Notes: generated by a model not told the origin, from the sequence alone. A stretch of 64,000 bases of DNA from Haloflavibacter putidus (GCF_006546625.1 NZ_VIAR01000010.1:1-64000); one strand, 5' to 3'. Counted from the first letter of the stretch, positions 45,955 to 55,219 are shown. Program-made: numbers and translations.

Positions 45955-46121
45955 AAGCTTTGGTTTTCTATACAACGCTTTAAAAATGCTTTTGCTACCA
46001 GAATTTAGGTTTATTTGTTTTTCACTTTCGTGGAAACGAAAAAGCGCGTATTAATAGAAGTTAAACTTAAGCTGCTTTGGTAATAAATATTGTAGATTAG
46101 AAGTTTTGTTTATTTTCTCTT

Positions 46122-46874
46122 CTAAGCTTTTAACCATTTAATAGCTTCTTTTTCTTCTTCGAGAGAAAAATATTTTAAAGTAACAGATTGAAAGATTTTA
46201 TCTTCTAAGGTCAAAATTTTCTCTATCCATTTTTTATTGCTAACAACGGCATATTTATTTACTTGAGAGATGCTTTCAAAATCTACTTTTATGCTTTTAA
46301 GAAAAGTTTTAAAACTATCAAAGCCATCAAAATTTTTAAAAACCGCCAATAAGTTTACCTTTTCTTCTTTGTTTTTTATAATTCCGTAAAGCGCTTCTAT
46401 TGCTCCTTGATCTATTTTACCATCTATAGTAAATTTATAAATATTAGAATTATCTAACTTTTCGAAATCTAATTGGGTTAAATATTCTTCTTCCGTAAAG
46501 GTTTTATGATACGATTTGTTAAGCCAGGTAATTGCCTGGTCTTTTTCTTTTGCAGCAAAATGCTTGATGGGTATTCTTGGCGTTAGTAAATTGCCCAAAG
46601 GCGTAAAAGCTTTTATCCAACCGGCATCAGATACCACCGCGTATTTCTCTATATTGGTTAGGGCTTTAAATTTTAGTTTAAAGGTCTCGCTAAAAGCTTT
46701 AAAACTTTCAAAACCCGGAAATTCTTTAAATTCTGCCAACAGTTTTATTTTCTGTTTTTCTTCTAATTTCCGGTCTAACAAATAATAAAAATCTTCTAAA
46801 TCGCGGGTGTTTAATTCTCCTTCTACCGTGAAGGCATAAATTTGGGTTCCTTCTATTTGGTGTAGGTTAAACAT
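46122..46874 (-). CDS. Duplicated SpoIIAA/STAS-like protein
   Basis: About 250 residues from ATG 46874. Two SpoIIAA-like (PF11964) halves in tandem. The first contains LLAEFKEFPGFESFKAFSET and KYAVVSDAGWIKAF; the second contains LLAVFKNFDGFDSFKTFLKS and KYAVVSNKKWIEKI. Such domains are thought to bind lipids or proteins at the membrane; none of the serine phosphorylation context of true anti-sigma antagonists is seen. Two copies of the decamer fall inside, 109 bases apart and in different frames (46382, 46491). A single gene. Confidence 0.82.
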   Translation of the reverse strand: MFNLHQIEGTQIYAFTVEGELNTRDLEDFYYLLDRKLEEKQKIKLLAEFKEFPGFESFKAFSETFKLKFKALTNIEKYAVVSDAGWIKAFTPLGNLLTPRIPIKHFAAKEKDQAITWLNKSYHKTFTEEEYLTQLDFEKLDNSNIYKFTIDGKIDQGAIEALYGIIKNKEEKVNLLAVFKNFDGFDSFKTFLKSIKVDFESISQVNKYAVVSNKKWIEKILTLEDKIFQSVTLKYFSLEEEKEAIKWLKA

Positions 46875-46960
46875 AGATTTTTTCTTAAAGTTACACATTA
46901 TCTAAGCCCTAGAGGGTTAAAACTTCTGTAAAAAAAGTTTAATTATATCTTATTAACCGC

Positions 46961-47992
46961 TTACCACTCCCAGCCCAAAATGCTTTGAAAAACATAATCT
47001 GTTTCGCTTCCATTTTTAACCGGACGGTTATCGTAGTTTAAACCAAGCCCTAAGTTGATGTAAAAATTAAACGGTAAATCGTATTTTAAGTCTAAGCTGT
47101 AATCTATTCGCATACGTTCAGACTCTGTTAAACTAGGATAAAACGCTACTTTGGTTAGCAAGTTAATATCGCCCACATTGTATAAATTTAATTCAGAGCC
47201 TAAAAAAGCTTCCGCACTATTTTTGGAGGTGGTGCCTTCGATTACATCGTAACTTTCGTTGTTATAAGATGCACCAACTTGCGACCCCCAATACATTTTA
47301 TTGGTACGAATTATAAATTTACCAACTCCAACTTTGCCCAATGTACGCAGATCTAAATTTTGAGCGGTATTAGAAAGCCAAGAAACATCTGCGGTTAGAA
47401 ACCAATCTTTTTTAATCGAATATTGGTAGCCCAAATTTGCATCTATACGACTTACGTTTTCTACATCGTCTTGGTACGAGCGTATATCGTTGTAAGAACC
47501 GTCTATACTCCATCTTGTAGCTTTATAACCCAAAGTGCTGCGCACGCTAAATTGCTGTAAATTTTTTGCTTTGGTATAATTGTATCCTAAACCAACGCTG
47601 GCAGAAAGTCTGCTCCAAAAATTGGTTTTTACCACGTCTAGAAAAACAATGGCGGCACGATCTACTTGTGCTAAAGTGTCTTTGTTTTTTACAATGTTTA
47701 TCTTTCTAACACTATCTGCTTGAGTAGATACTAATTGGCCATTAAAACGTTTGCCGTTTACCAAATTTATAGAAAATTCTTGCTTGGTTTTAATGCGTTT
47801 AATCTTGCTCCATTCTATTTTAAAATCTTTATCGCTATAAGCGGTTTCTATGCTAAGCACATTTTTATTTAGGCCTTTTATTTCACCAACAATAACATCT
47901 TGATTGGTTAAAATCAAACTATCTGTTTGGCTGTAGCCGAAAAATGACAGTAGTAAAAAAAATAAATTTAAGTATAAAAACTTATGCTGCAT
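46961..47992 (-). CDS. DUF481-family outer-membrane beta-barrel protein
   Basis: 343 residues. Signal peptide MQHKFLYLNLFFLLLSFFGYS. Residues 22-115 form a small SH3-like or beta domain (TNQDVIVGEIKGLNKNVLSI). From about 125 to the end, alternating amphipathic strands (LSASVGLGYNYTKAKNLQQF ... INLGLGLNYDNRPVKNG) end in an aromatic residue (SILGWEW), typical of the DUF481 barrels in the outer membrane. No function is known. A 16-bp palindrome lies 16 bases before its ATG. Confidence 0.85.
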   Translation of the reverse strand: MQHKFLYLNLFFLLLSFFGYSQTDSLILTNQDVIVGEIKGLNKNVLSIETAYSDKDFKIEWSKIKRIKTKQEFSINLVNGKRFNGQLVSTQADSVRKINIVKNKDTLAQVDRAAIVFLDVVKTNFWSRLSASVGLGYNYTKAKNLQQFSVRSTLGYKATRWSIDGSYNDIRSYQDDVENVSRIDANLGYQYSIKKDWFLTADVSWLSNTAQNLDLRTLGKVGVGKFIIRTNKMYWGSQVGASYNNESYDVIEGTTSKNSAEAFLGSELNLYNVGDINLLTKVAFYPSLTESERMRIDYSLDLKYDLPFNFYINLGLGLNYDNRPVKNGSETDYVFQSILGWEW

Positions 47993-48008
47993 AGCGTTCT
48001 ACATTTCG

Positions 48009-48024
48009 ATATCTTGCAAGATAT
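48009..48024. promoter_or_regulatory. Perfect 16-bp palindrome before the DUF481 gene
   Basis: ATATCTTGCAAGATAT is an exact palindrome centred between 48016 and 48017. It could be an operator for a dimeric regulator or a stem in the short 5' leader. No promoter box with the exact consensus is seen beside it. Confidence 0.4.
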
Positions 48025-48137
48025 TTTATTTTTTCAGCCTGACGAATTGCGGTAGACATTTTTTAAATTTAGAATGCTTTACAAGCTGTAAAATACTCCC
48101 TTTCTATTCCGTAAAGAAAAAAGGACAAAAATTTACT

Positions 48138-48145
48138 TACTTTTG
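48138..48145 (+). promoter_or_regulatory. -7 box of the MscS gene (TACTTTTG)
   Basis: Exact TAnnTTTG, 33 bases before ATG 48179. It overlaps an in-frame TTG at 48143, which therefore is not the start. A TTCCGTAAAG copy lies 21 bases upstream. Confidence 0.5.
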
Positions 48146-48178
48146 AAAAAGAACCTTGCAAGGGAAAAGCAACCGATT

Positions 48179-49315
48179 ATGAAAAAATTTTTTATCGCAC
48201 ATAAAGACGATTTATTGTTTATAGGTTTTACCCTTTTAACCGTAATTTTACTTTTATGGCTTACCCAATTTACCTATACATTTCTAAACAAAAAACTGCA
48301 AGCTAAATTTAGTCGCAAAAGCCTGAAAAGTTTATTGCGCGTAAAGCAGATTTTAAACACTTTATGGGTTATTATTGGGTTAGGAACAATGAGTTTTGTA
48401 TTCTTAAACCAAGAAACGGTTGATAAGGTAAAAGATCAATTGGAATTGATTGTTTATGTGGGCGTAATTATAATTCTTACCATATTGTTTGCGGCGGTAA
48501 TGCAATTGTTTTTTAGCAAACAAATTCAAGAGAAAATAAACGAAGGAGAAGATTCTACCAACCTGCGCTTTATACAGTATTTGGCCACTATTGCAGTTTA
48601 TTCTTTAGGTCTTTTACTAATTATTTTGGCTTTTCCTTCTTTACGAACTTTGGCCGGTACCATTTTAGGCGGTGCAGGAATCTTAGCCGTGGTAATTGGT
48701 ATAGCTTCGCAAGAAGCCTTGGCAAATTTGGTGAGCGGTATTTTTATAATCACTTTTAAACCTTTCAAAATTGGCGATATCGTTAAAATTACAGACGAGA
48801 TGATGGGAACCGTACACGATATTACTTTGCGACACACCGTAATTCGTGACTTTCAAAACAAAATGATTGTAATTCCCAACGCGATTATTAATAAAGAGCG
48901 CTTAATAAATTATGATTTAAACGATAATAAAGTACGCCAATGGGTTTTTATACGTGTTTCGTACGACAGCGATTTAGATCTGGCAAAGAAAATAATGTAC
49001 GAAGAAAGCATGAACCATCCCTTTACCATAGACAACCGCAGCCCATTAGAAAAAGCCAATAAAGAGCCGGTGGTTTTGGTAAAAGTGGTAGAACTGCAAG
49101 AATCTTGTGTAATGCTGCGGGCGTGGGTGTGGACCAATAATTATGAAAACTCATTTGATCTTAAATGCGATTTATACGAAAGCATTAAAAAACGCTTTGA
49201 CACGGAAGGAATTGTAATGCCATTCCCGCATCGTATGTTGGTTTTTAAAGATGAAAATGCCCAAGAATATTACGACACAACCAATTCTAAAGAAGATTCT
49301 AAAACCAACGAATAA
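48179..49315 (+). CDS. MscS-family mechanosensitive ion channel
   Basis: About 378 residues from ATG 48179. Membrane helices at about 8-30, 60-80, 95-115 and 140-190; the last is the pore helix, with the Gly/Ala-rich signature LGGAGILAVVIGIASQEALA, followed by the beta domain FKPFKIGDIVKI and the cytoplasmic vestibule domain with VIPNAIINKERLINYDLND. Opens under hypo-osmotic membrane tension. A single gene. Confidence 0.94.
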   Translation: MKKFFIAHKDDLLFIGFTLLTVILLLWLTQFTYTFLNKKLQAKFSRKSLKSLLRVKQILNTLWVIIGLGTMSFVFLNQETVDKVKDQLELIVYVGVIIILTILFAAVMQLFFSKQIQEKINEGEDSTNLRFIQYLATIAVYSLGLLLIILAFPSLRTLAGTILGGAGILAVVIGIASQEALANLVSGIFIITFKPFKIGDIVKITDEMMGTVHDITLRHTVIRDFQNKMIVIPNAIINKERLINYDLNDNKVRQWVFIRVSYDSDLDLAKKIMYEESMNHPFTIDNRSPLEKANKEPVVLVKVVELQESCVMLRAWVWTNNYENSFDLKCDLYESIKKRFDTEGIVMPFPHRMLVFKDENAQEYYDTTNSKEDSKTNE

Positions 49316-49475
49316 ACTTTCTTAAATTATAAAATTCTTCTCAAGTTTATTCTTAAAATAGTAACCGACAAGGCTTAGCGTTTTCTTTACGGAAAATTTT
49401 TCCTAAAGAAGTTTAAAAAAATAAAAACACCTACGGTTTTTATCTAATTATTTAGGCTTTTAATCTCGAAAAATG

Positions 49476-49483
49476 TAAGTTTG
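49476..49483 (+). promoter_or_regulatory. -7 box of the HupE-like gene (TAAGTTTG)
   Basis: Exact TAnnTTTG, 27 bases before ATG 49511. It should drive the HupE-like / dCMP deaminase / S41 protease operon. Confidence 0.5.
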
Positions 49484-49510
49484 GAGCAGTTTTGTAATGT
49501 CTAACAAACC

Positions 49511-50092
49511 ATGAACGATTTTTCAATTTACTTTAATTTAGGCTTAACCCATGTTTTAGACTGGAATGCCTACGACCACGTTTTATTTTTAACCGTTTTG
49601 GTAGCTGCTTCTACTTTTAAAGATTGGAAACGCGTGGTTGGTTTGGTAACCTTATTTACCATTGGTCATACTGCCTCTTTGGTTCTTGCTGCCTACGATG
49701 TTTTGGCAGTTTCGGGTAGTTTAATAGAGTTTTTAATTCCCGTTTCTATTTTAATTACTGCTTTTTATAACTTGTTTACTGCCGGCAAAACAAAAAATGG
49801 TTCTATTTTATTGCTGTATGTGGTAACTTTATTTTTTGGCTTAATTCACGGTTTCGGATTTTCGTCTTTCTTTGTAAGTACTACCGGTAGCGGCGGAATA
49901 GAAGTTTTACGCTTACTTGCATTTGCGGTAGGTATAGAGGCCGCACAATTAATTGTAGTCTTAATCGTTTTGCTATTAGCCTTTATTTTTCAGAATATAT
50001 TTAGGTTGTCCAAACGCGATTGGGTGCTTATAATTTCGGCAATTATAATAGGGCTTACCATTCCTATGTTGCGCGAAAATTGGATATTATAA
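49511..50092 (+). CDS. HupE/UreJ-family membrane protein
   Basis: 193 residues, with about six membrane helices. HupE/UreJ-type signature histidines are visible in LGLTHVLDWNAYDHVLFL, TIGHTASL and GLIHGFGFSS, suitable for a divalent metal such as Ni or Co. Characterised relatives are metal permeases; here no hydrogenase or urease gene is near, so the substrate is open. It leads an operon with dCMP deaminase 15 bases on. Confidence 0.85.
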   Translation: MNDFSIYFNLGLTHVLDWNAYDHVLFLTVLVAASTFKDWKRVVGLVTLFTIGHTASLVLAAYDVLAVSGSLIEFLIPVSILITAFYNLFTAGKTKNGSILLLYVVTLFFGLIHGFGFSSFFVSTTGSGGIEVLRLLAFAVGIEAAQLIVVLIVLLLAFIFQNIFRLSKRDWVLIISAIIIGLTIPMLRENWIL

Positions 50093-50107
50093 CAACTTTT
50101 TTTAACC

Positions 50108-50542
50108 ATGTCTTTAAAAAAACAATTAAAATTTGACAAAGCCTATCTGCGCATTGCAAACGAGTGGGGTAAACTCTCGCATTGCAAACGCCGGCAAGTA
50201 GGTGCCATTATTGTAAAAGAACGCATGATAATTTCTGACGGTTATAATGGTACTCCAAGCGGATTTGAAAACGTTTGTGAAGATGAAGCCGGTTTAACAA
50301 AATGGTTTGTTTTGCACGCAGAAGCCAACGCCATATTAAAAGTGGCAGGTTCTACACAATCTTGTAAAAATGCTACCTTATACATTACAATGTCTCCTTG
50401 CAAAGATTGTAGTAAATTAATTCACCAAGCTGGCATAAAACGTGTAGTGTACCAAAATAACTATAAAGATAATGCCGGCTTAGATTTTTTAAATCGTGCC
50501 GGTGTAGAAATAACGCACATAACAGAATTAAACGAAGATTGA
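50108..50542 (+). CDS. dCMP / cytidine-type deaminase
   Basis: 144 residues, ComEB / deoxycytidylate deaminase family. Zinc site: His-Ala-Glu in LHAEANAILKVAG and the two cysteines in SPCKDCSKL; the N-terminal HCKRRQVGAIIVKERMIISD and the NGTPSGFENVCED loop match dCMP deaminases, which supply dUMP for thymidylate. The stop codon overlaps a TTG start of the S41 protease gene. Confidence 0.92.
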   Translation: MSLKKQLKFDKAYLRIANEWGKLSHCKRRQVGAIIVKERMIISDGYNGTPSGFENVCEDEAGLTKWFVLHAEANAILKVAGSTQSCKNATLYITMSPCKDCSKLIHQAGIKRVVYQNNYKDNAGLDFLNRAGVEITHITELNED

Positions 50543-52128
50543 AAACCTATTCTAAAAAATATTTACCCCTCATAATTGGCGCTGCTTGCGCCATTGGTGT
50601 TCTTATTGGCGCTTCGTTAAACTTTTCAGATAGTCCGGAGACGTTATTTAACGGCAACAGCAAAAGACAAAAATTAAACCGACTTATAAATTATATAGAC
50701 TACGAGTATGTAGACGATGTAAATACAGATAGCATCGTAGATGTTACCGTAAATAGTATTTTAACCAATCTTGACCCGCATTCTATTTATATTCCTAAAG
50801 CAGATTACCAGAATGTTGCACAAAATATGAAAGGCGATTTTGTTGGTATTGGCATTCGTTTTTATACTATAGATGACACTATTGCTGTGGTGCGGCCATT
50901 GCCTAATAGCCCAAGCGAAAAAGCAGGTATAAAAGGTGGCGATAGGATTTTATTTGCAGATAAGCATCAATTGTTTGGTAAAGAAATTTCTAACGATTCG
51001 CTTACCAAAATCCTACAAGGCGAAGAAGGTTCTACCGTGAATTTAAAAATTTATCGTAAAAATCAAGACAGTCTTTTTAATGTCAGCGTAAAGCGTAGCA
51101 GCATACCTCTAACCAGTGTAGACGCTGCCTATATGCTTTCTGATAAGTTGGGGTATATAAAAGTAAATCGTTTTTCGGAAACTACTTATCGCGAGTTTAG
51201 AGAAGCAGAGAAAAACTTACGAAAAGAGGGCGCCAAAGAACTGGTATTAGATTTACGCGATAATGGCGGCGGCTATTTAGATGAGGCCGTAAAAATAGCA
51301 GACGAGTTTTTACCGAAGGGAAAACTAATTGTTTTTACAAAAAATAAATCGGGTAAAATAAAGAAAACCTATGCTACTCCAGATGGCGATTTTGAAAACG
51401 AGCCGGTTTATGTTTTAATTAACGAAAATACCGCTTCTGCCAGCGAAGTTATTGCCGGCGCTTTACAAGATAATGATATTGGTACCATAATTGGCAGACG
51501 TTCTTACGGAAAAGGTTTGGTACAACGCGAGATGGAATTGGGAGATGGCAGCGCAGTAAGATTAACTGTTGCACGCTATTACACACCTACGGGACGTTCT
51601 ATTCAAAAACCCTATACCAACGGCAACAAAGCATATTTTGAAGATTATTTGCAACGCTATGAAAACGGCGAATTAAAAGAACGCGATAGTATTAATGTAA
51701 CAGACTCCTTAAAATATAAAACCCCAAAGGGTAAAACTGTATATGGTGGCGGCGGAATAATACCCGATGTTTTTGTAGGCAAAGACACCAATTTTGAGCG
51801 CGAAAGCTTAAGTTATATGCTACGTGGCGGCGTGATGGATCGTTTTATTTTTGATATACTAGAAAAAGACCGCGAATATTACAATAATTTAGATCTGCAA
51901 AGCTTTAAAGCCAAAGAAATTGTAGGACCGCAAATTGTAGACGATTTTATTGCTTATCTAAAAGAATTTAATTTTGATTTTGATGCCCTACACTACCGCA
52001 ATTTAATGCAACGCTATCTTAAAGCTACAATGGCACAACAATTATTTGGCACCAATGCTTTTGAGCAAATAGTAAATAAAAAAGACCTAATGCTGCAAAA
52101 AGTGCAAGATTTAGCTACAAGCTCTTAA
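50539..52128 (+). CDS. S41-family C-terminal processing protease with PDZ domain
   Basis: 529 residues. Begins at TTG 50539, which overlaps the previous stop (TTGA); no ATG is available near the N-terminal membrane anchor (YLPLIIGAACAIGVLIGASL). Order: anchor, a PDZ domain (about 85-175, with VVRPLPNSPSEKAGIKGGDR), then the S41 core with catalytic Ser in NENTASASEVIAGAL and Lys in GRRSYGKGLVQ. Such proteases act in the periplasm on proteins with loose C-termini. The C-terminal 120 residues are family-typical. Confidence 0.93.
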   Translation: MKTYSKKYLPLIIGAACAIGVLIGASLNFSDSPETLFNGNSKRQKLNRLINYIDYEYVDDVNTDSIVDVTVNSILTNLDPHSIYIPKADYQNVAQNMKGDFVGIGIRFYTIDDTIAVVRPLPNSPSEKAGIKGGDRILFADKHQLFGKEISNDSLTKILQGEEGSTVNLKIYRKNQDSLFNVSVKRSSIPLTSVDAAYMLSDKLGYIKVNRFSETTYREFREAEKNLRKEGAKELVLDLRDNGGGYLDEAVKIADEFLPKGKLIVFTKNKSGKIKKTYATPDGDFENEPVYVLINENTASASEVIAGALQDNDIGTIIGRRSYGKGLVQREMELGDGSAVRLTVARYYTPTGRSIQKPYTNGNKAYFEDYLQRYENGELKERDSINVTDSLKYKTPKGKTVYGGGGIIPDVFVGKDTNFERESLSYMLRGGVMDRFIFDILEKDREYYNNLDLQSFKAKEIVGPQIVDDFIAYLKEFNFDFDALHYRNLMQRYLKATMAQQLFGTNAFEQIVNKKDLMLQKVQDLATSS

Positions 52129-52136
52129 CAAACAAT

Positions 52137-52340
52137 TTAAGAAGCCTCGTTTACACGCTTTTGAATAGCGCGACTTACAATCAAGATAAACATAAGCACA
52201 ATAACACACAAAGCTGCAACAACCCCAGCCAGGGCCGTGCTACTTTCTTCCCCGAAAGGGTGATCAAAATCTAACAAACTGGCATTATAAACCATTAAAG
52301 CCATTGCAGAAAATAATATAAAATAGATGAGGTACTTCAT
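52137..52340 (-). CDS. Small two-helix membrane protein
   Basis: 67 residues with two hydrophobic helices (ILFSAMALMVYNASLL and AGVVAALCVIVLMFILIVSR) joined by an acidic loop. No family is recognised. It starts 2 bases after the MarC stop and must be co-transcribed with it, so a partner or accessory role is conceivable. Its two clean membrane helices and tight spacing make it a believable gene. Confidence 0.7.
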   Translation of the reverse strand: MKYLIYFILFSAMALMVYNASLLDFDHPFGEESSTALAGVVAALCVIVLMFILIVSRAIQKRVNEAS

Positions 52341-52342
52341 AA

Positions 52343-52918
52343 CTAAGAAAATAAGTTTTGAATATTAGTGGCAAATAATTTTACCGCAATTGCCAACAAA
52401 ATTACACCAAAAATTTTACGTACCACACTAATACCTTGACTTCCTAATACTTTTTCTATTTTTCCCGATAGTTTAAGGACAATATATACAATTACAATAT
52501 TGCCAATTATGGCGCCAATTATATTTATGGTTTCGTATTCTGCTCGCAAAGAAAGCAAGGTAGTCATAGTACCCGCGCCGGCTACCAACGGAAAAGCTAA
52601 AGGTACAATAGAAGCTGTTTCGGGCGCATCGTCTTTATAAAGTTGTACACCCAAAATCATTTCTAAAGCCAAAAAGAAGAGAATAAATGCCCCGGCAACG
52701 GCAAACGAGTTTACATCTATCCCAATTAGACCTAAAATCTCTTCACCTACAAACAAAAATAAAATCATTAATATGCCGGCAACAATAGAGGCCTTTTCGC
52801 TCTGTATATGTCCCGCTTTTTTGCGCAGATCTACAATAATGGGAATGCTTCCTGTAATATCTATTACCGCAAATAAAATCATTCCGGCAGTAAATATTTC
52901 TTTAAAATCAAGGTTCAT
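52343..52918 (-). CDS. MarC-family integral membrane protein
   Basis: 191 residues, with six membrane helices. The MarC signature FAVIDITGSIPIIVDL at the start and PLAFPLVAGAGTMTTLLSL in the middle are clear. The name comes from the E. coli mar region, but the family's transport role is undefined and it is not needed for antibiotic resistance there. It has a very good promoter on the minus strand. Confidence 0.92.
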   Translation of the reverse strand: MNLDFKEIFTAGMILFAVIDITGSIPIIVDLRKKAGHIQSEKASIVAGILMILFLFVGEEILGLIGIDVNSFAVAGAFILFFLALEMILGVQLYKDDAPETASIVPLAFPLVAGAGTMTTLLSLRAEYETINIIGAIIGNIVIVYIVLKLSGKIEKVLGSQGISVVRKIFGVILLAIAVKLFATNIQNLFS

Positions 52919-52942
52919 AGTATAAGTCGTTTAAAAATCGCG

Positions 52943-52972
52943 CAAAAGTATTCTAAAATTCAAAGCTGGCAA
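52943..52972 (-). promoter_or_regulatory. Promoter of marC-like operon (TTG-N19-TACTTTTG)
   Basis: On the minus strand TTG (complement of 52970-52972) is 19 bases from an exact TAnnTTTG box (complement of 52943-52950). The box ends 24 bases before the ATG at 52918. Both elements and the spacing match the Bacteroidota consensus. Confidence 0.7.
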
Positions 52973-53122
52973 GTGTTTTTCTGCCAAAAATTTTATTAAA
53001 ATTTAATCGATAATAAACAGTCTATTACGACTTAAAAAACACTCAAAAAAATGAGGTCTTTTTGGGCTTTACGGAAGTTATTGCGCTTTATAAACTAAAC
53101 CTTTTTTCCGTAAAGTACATCC

Positions 53123-53152
53123 TTGTTTCTTTTAAAATAACTTTTACCTTTG
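53123..53152 (+). promoter_or_regulatory. Promoter of the DUF3109 gene (TTG-N19-TACCTTTG), leaderless
   Basis: TTG at 53123-53125 and an exact TAnnTTTG box at 53145-53152, spaced 19. The box ends five bases before ATG 53158, so transcription should begin at or next to the start codon, the same layout as for uvrC. A TTCCGTAAAG decamer sits at 53106-53115, just upstream. Confidence 0.7.
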
Positions 53153-53157
53153 CCCTT

Positions 53158-53742
53158 ATGTTTCAATTAGGAAAAACCATACTGTCTGAAGACATCATTA
53201 AAAAAGATTTTGTCTGTAATTTATCTGCTTGTAAAGGCGCGTGTTGTGTAGAAGGAGAAGCCGGGGCCCCGGTAGAAACCGCCGAAGTAGATTTACTGGA
53301 AAAGCACTACCCTACAATTAAACCTTTTTTACGCACAGAAGGCGTAAAAGCAATAGAAGAACAAGGCACCTACGTTACCAACGATTTTGACGAAATAGAG
53401 ACGCCCTTGGTAAACGGCAAAGAATGTGCGTATGTAACTTTTGACGATAGAGGCATTGCTTTATGCGGAATTGAAGCGGCTTATCGGGCCGGAAAAATAG
53501 ATTGGAAAAAACCTATTTCTTGTGAGCTTTACCCTATTAGATTGCAAGAGTATTCCCAATTTACCGCTTTAAATTACCATCGTTGGCCAATTTGCGATCC
53601 CGCTTGCAGTTTGGGCAAAGAATTACAAACGCCAATTTATAAATTTGTAAAAGAAGCTTTGGTAAAGAAATTTGGAGAAGCTTGGTACGAAGAATTAGAG
53701 GAAATTGCTTTGGCTATGCAAAAAGACACAAAACGCAGCTAA
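53158..53742 (+). CDS. DUF3109-family protein with cysteine cluster
   Basis: About 194 residues from ATG 53158; a longer frame from 53062 would translate the promoter. The YkgJ-like cysteine pattern is seen in CNLSACKGACCVEGEAGAP, with later Cys in CELYPIRLQEY and CDPACSLGK. The pattern suggests a bound metal or iron-sulfur cluster. Function is unknown, though the family is well conserved in Bacteroidota. It converges on the histidine kinase gene with 4 bases between stops. Confidence 0.88.
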   Translation: MFQLGKTILSEDIIKKDFVCNLSACKGACCVEGEAGAPVETAEVDLLEKHYPTIKPFLRTEGVKAIEEQGTYVTNDFDEIETPLVNGKECAYVTFDDRGIALCGIEAAYRAGKIDWKKPISCELYPIRLQEYSQFTALNYHRWPICDPACSLGKELQTPIYKFVKEALVKKFGEAWYEELEEIALAMQKDTKRS

Positions 53743-53746
53743 GTTT

Positions 53747-55219
53747 TTATTCAAAATAAAAAATCACTTTGGTACCTATTGCTTCCTCGTTTTTATAGAG
53801 GTCTATTATTTCGAAGTGGTGATTTTTATCGTGTTCTGTATTAAAATAACGCAAGCGTTCTTTGGTCATTTTTAAACCAACCGAATTTCTCTTCCAGGTT
53901 TTTTTGCTTTTATATTCTGCAGATTTTTTGCGACCAATGCCGTTATCTTCCATTTCTAACAAGACTTTATTGTCTTTTTGATAAATTTTTATTTCGAGGC
54001 GTTTTTCGCGTTTGCTTAAGGTTAACCCGTGCCATAAAGCATTTTCTACAAAAGGTTGTAAAATTAAAGGTGGCACTTTTAAACTGCTAAGATCTGGGTT
54101 GCCTTCTATGTTTATAGAAAAATGTATGGTATCTTCAAAACGCATATTTTCTATACCCATATACAATTCTATTAATTCTACTTCTTCTTGTAAACTATGT
54201 TGTTTGGCGCGAGAGCCTTCGAGTATTTTTCTAATAAGTTTAGAAAATTTATTCAGGTAATAAATAGCTTTTTCTTTATCGTTGTCTATAAAATATACTT
54301 TAATAGAGTTAAGGGCATTAAAAATAAAATGCGGATTCATTTGGCTTTGTAAAGAAGTAAGGTGCAACTCGTGTATTTCTTGTTTAAACTTTGTCTTTAA
54401 TTGATTGATACGGTCTTGCTCTGCTTGAGCGTTAAGTTTTAAAACCTCATCTTCTTTTTTTTCCAACTCCCATTCTAACAATATGTTTTGTTCGTTTTTT
54501 ATACGTTGGTTTTCTTGTAATTGATAAATAAGTTTCCGGTTTATAGTGCGCACTTTATAAGCAAGCCCTAAAGCAAAAACCAGGTGTTCTAAAAAAATAC
54601 CTATATAAAAATAGACAATTGGCATAAGCAGCAATTGTCCATAATCTTCGTATCCAAAGCTGAGTATTAAGGCATAAACTGCCAAAATAATATAGGTGAT
54701 ACTACCAAAACAAATAAAGTATTTTAAATTACCCGGCAACTGCAAAACGCGTATAATAACGTAAACACCCAATAAAAACATGCCCGGAGTAAAGGCGTAT
54801 AAAAAGAATTTTTGATAGAAAAAAGCAGGTAACCAAAGCATGGCAATTACCAAAAGAATACTAGAAGCTATAAAAACGGTGGTTACAATTTTTTTGAGGC
54901 TTTTATAGAGTTTTTTTTTATAGACATAGAGATCTACAAATTCCATAAAAAACAAAAAGTATAAGCAATTATATATTACTTGAACATACCAATTTAAGGG
55001 TTGTAAACTAGTGGTTAATATCTTATCCCTTAACGGAATGTCATAAGGTGTTTTTAGCAATAAAAAGCATAAAAGAAAAAAACTGTAGAAAGCATATTTC
55101 TGAAAACTCCTTTCTTTTGAATGGTAGCTTATTATGCTACTAATTATAAATAGCAGAAATACGGCCGTGGTGCTTAGGTGCCATAAAAAGTGATGTGGTG
55201 CAAAATCTAAGCTGCCCAT
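53747..55219 (-). CDS. LytS-type sensor histidine kinase
   Basis: 490 residues. The N-terminal region has about seven membrane helices (from HFLWHLSTTAVFLLFIISSI to about residue 225), then a coiled coil (about 230-285), then the His_kinase (PF06580) domain with phospho-accepting His297 in SQMNPHFIFNALNSI, and a HATPase domain with PFVENALWHGL and MEDNGIGRKKS. No periplasmic sensor domain is visible, so the signal is probably sensed in or near the membrane. Its start overlaps the regulator's stop by one base. Confidence 0.92.
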   Translation of the reverse strand: MGSLDFAPHHFLWHLSTTAVFLLFIISSIISYHSKERSFQKYAFYSFFLLCFLLLKTPYDIPLRDKILTTSLQPLNWYVQVIYNCLYFLFFMEFVDLYVYKKKLYKSLKKIVTTVFIASSILLVIAMLWLPAFFYQKFFLYAFTPGMFLLGVYVIIRVLQLPGNLKYFICFGSITYIILAVYALILSFGYEDYGQLLLMPIVYFYIGIFLEHLVFALGLAYKVRTINRKLIYQLQENQRIKNEQNILLEWELEKKEDEVLKLNAQAEQDRINQLKTKFKQEIHELHLTSLQSQMNPHFIFNALNSIKVYFIDNDKEKAIYYLNKFSKLIRKILEGSRAKQHSLQEEVELIELYMGIENMRFEDTIHFSINIEGNPDLSSLKVPPLILQPFVENALWHGLTLSKREKRLEIKIYQKDNKVLLEMEDNGIGRKKSAEYKSKKTWKRNSVGLKMTKERLRYFNTEHDKNHHFEIIDLYKNEEAIGTKVIFYFE

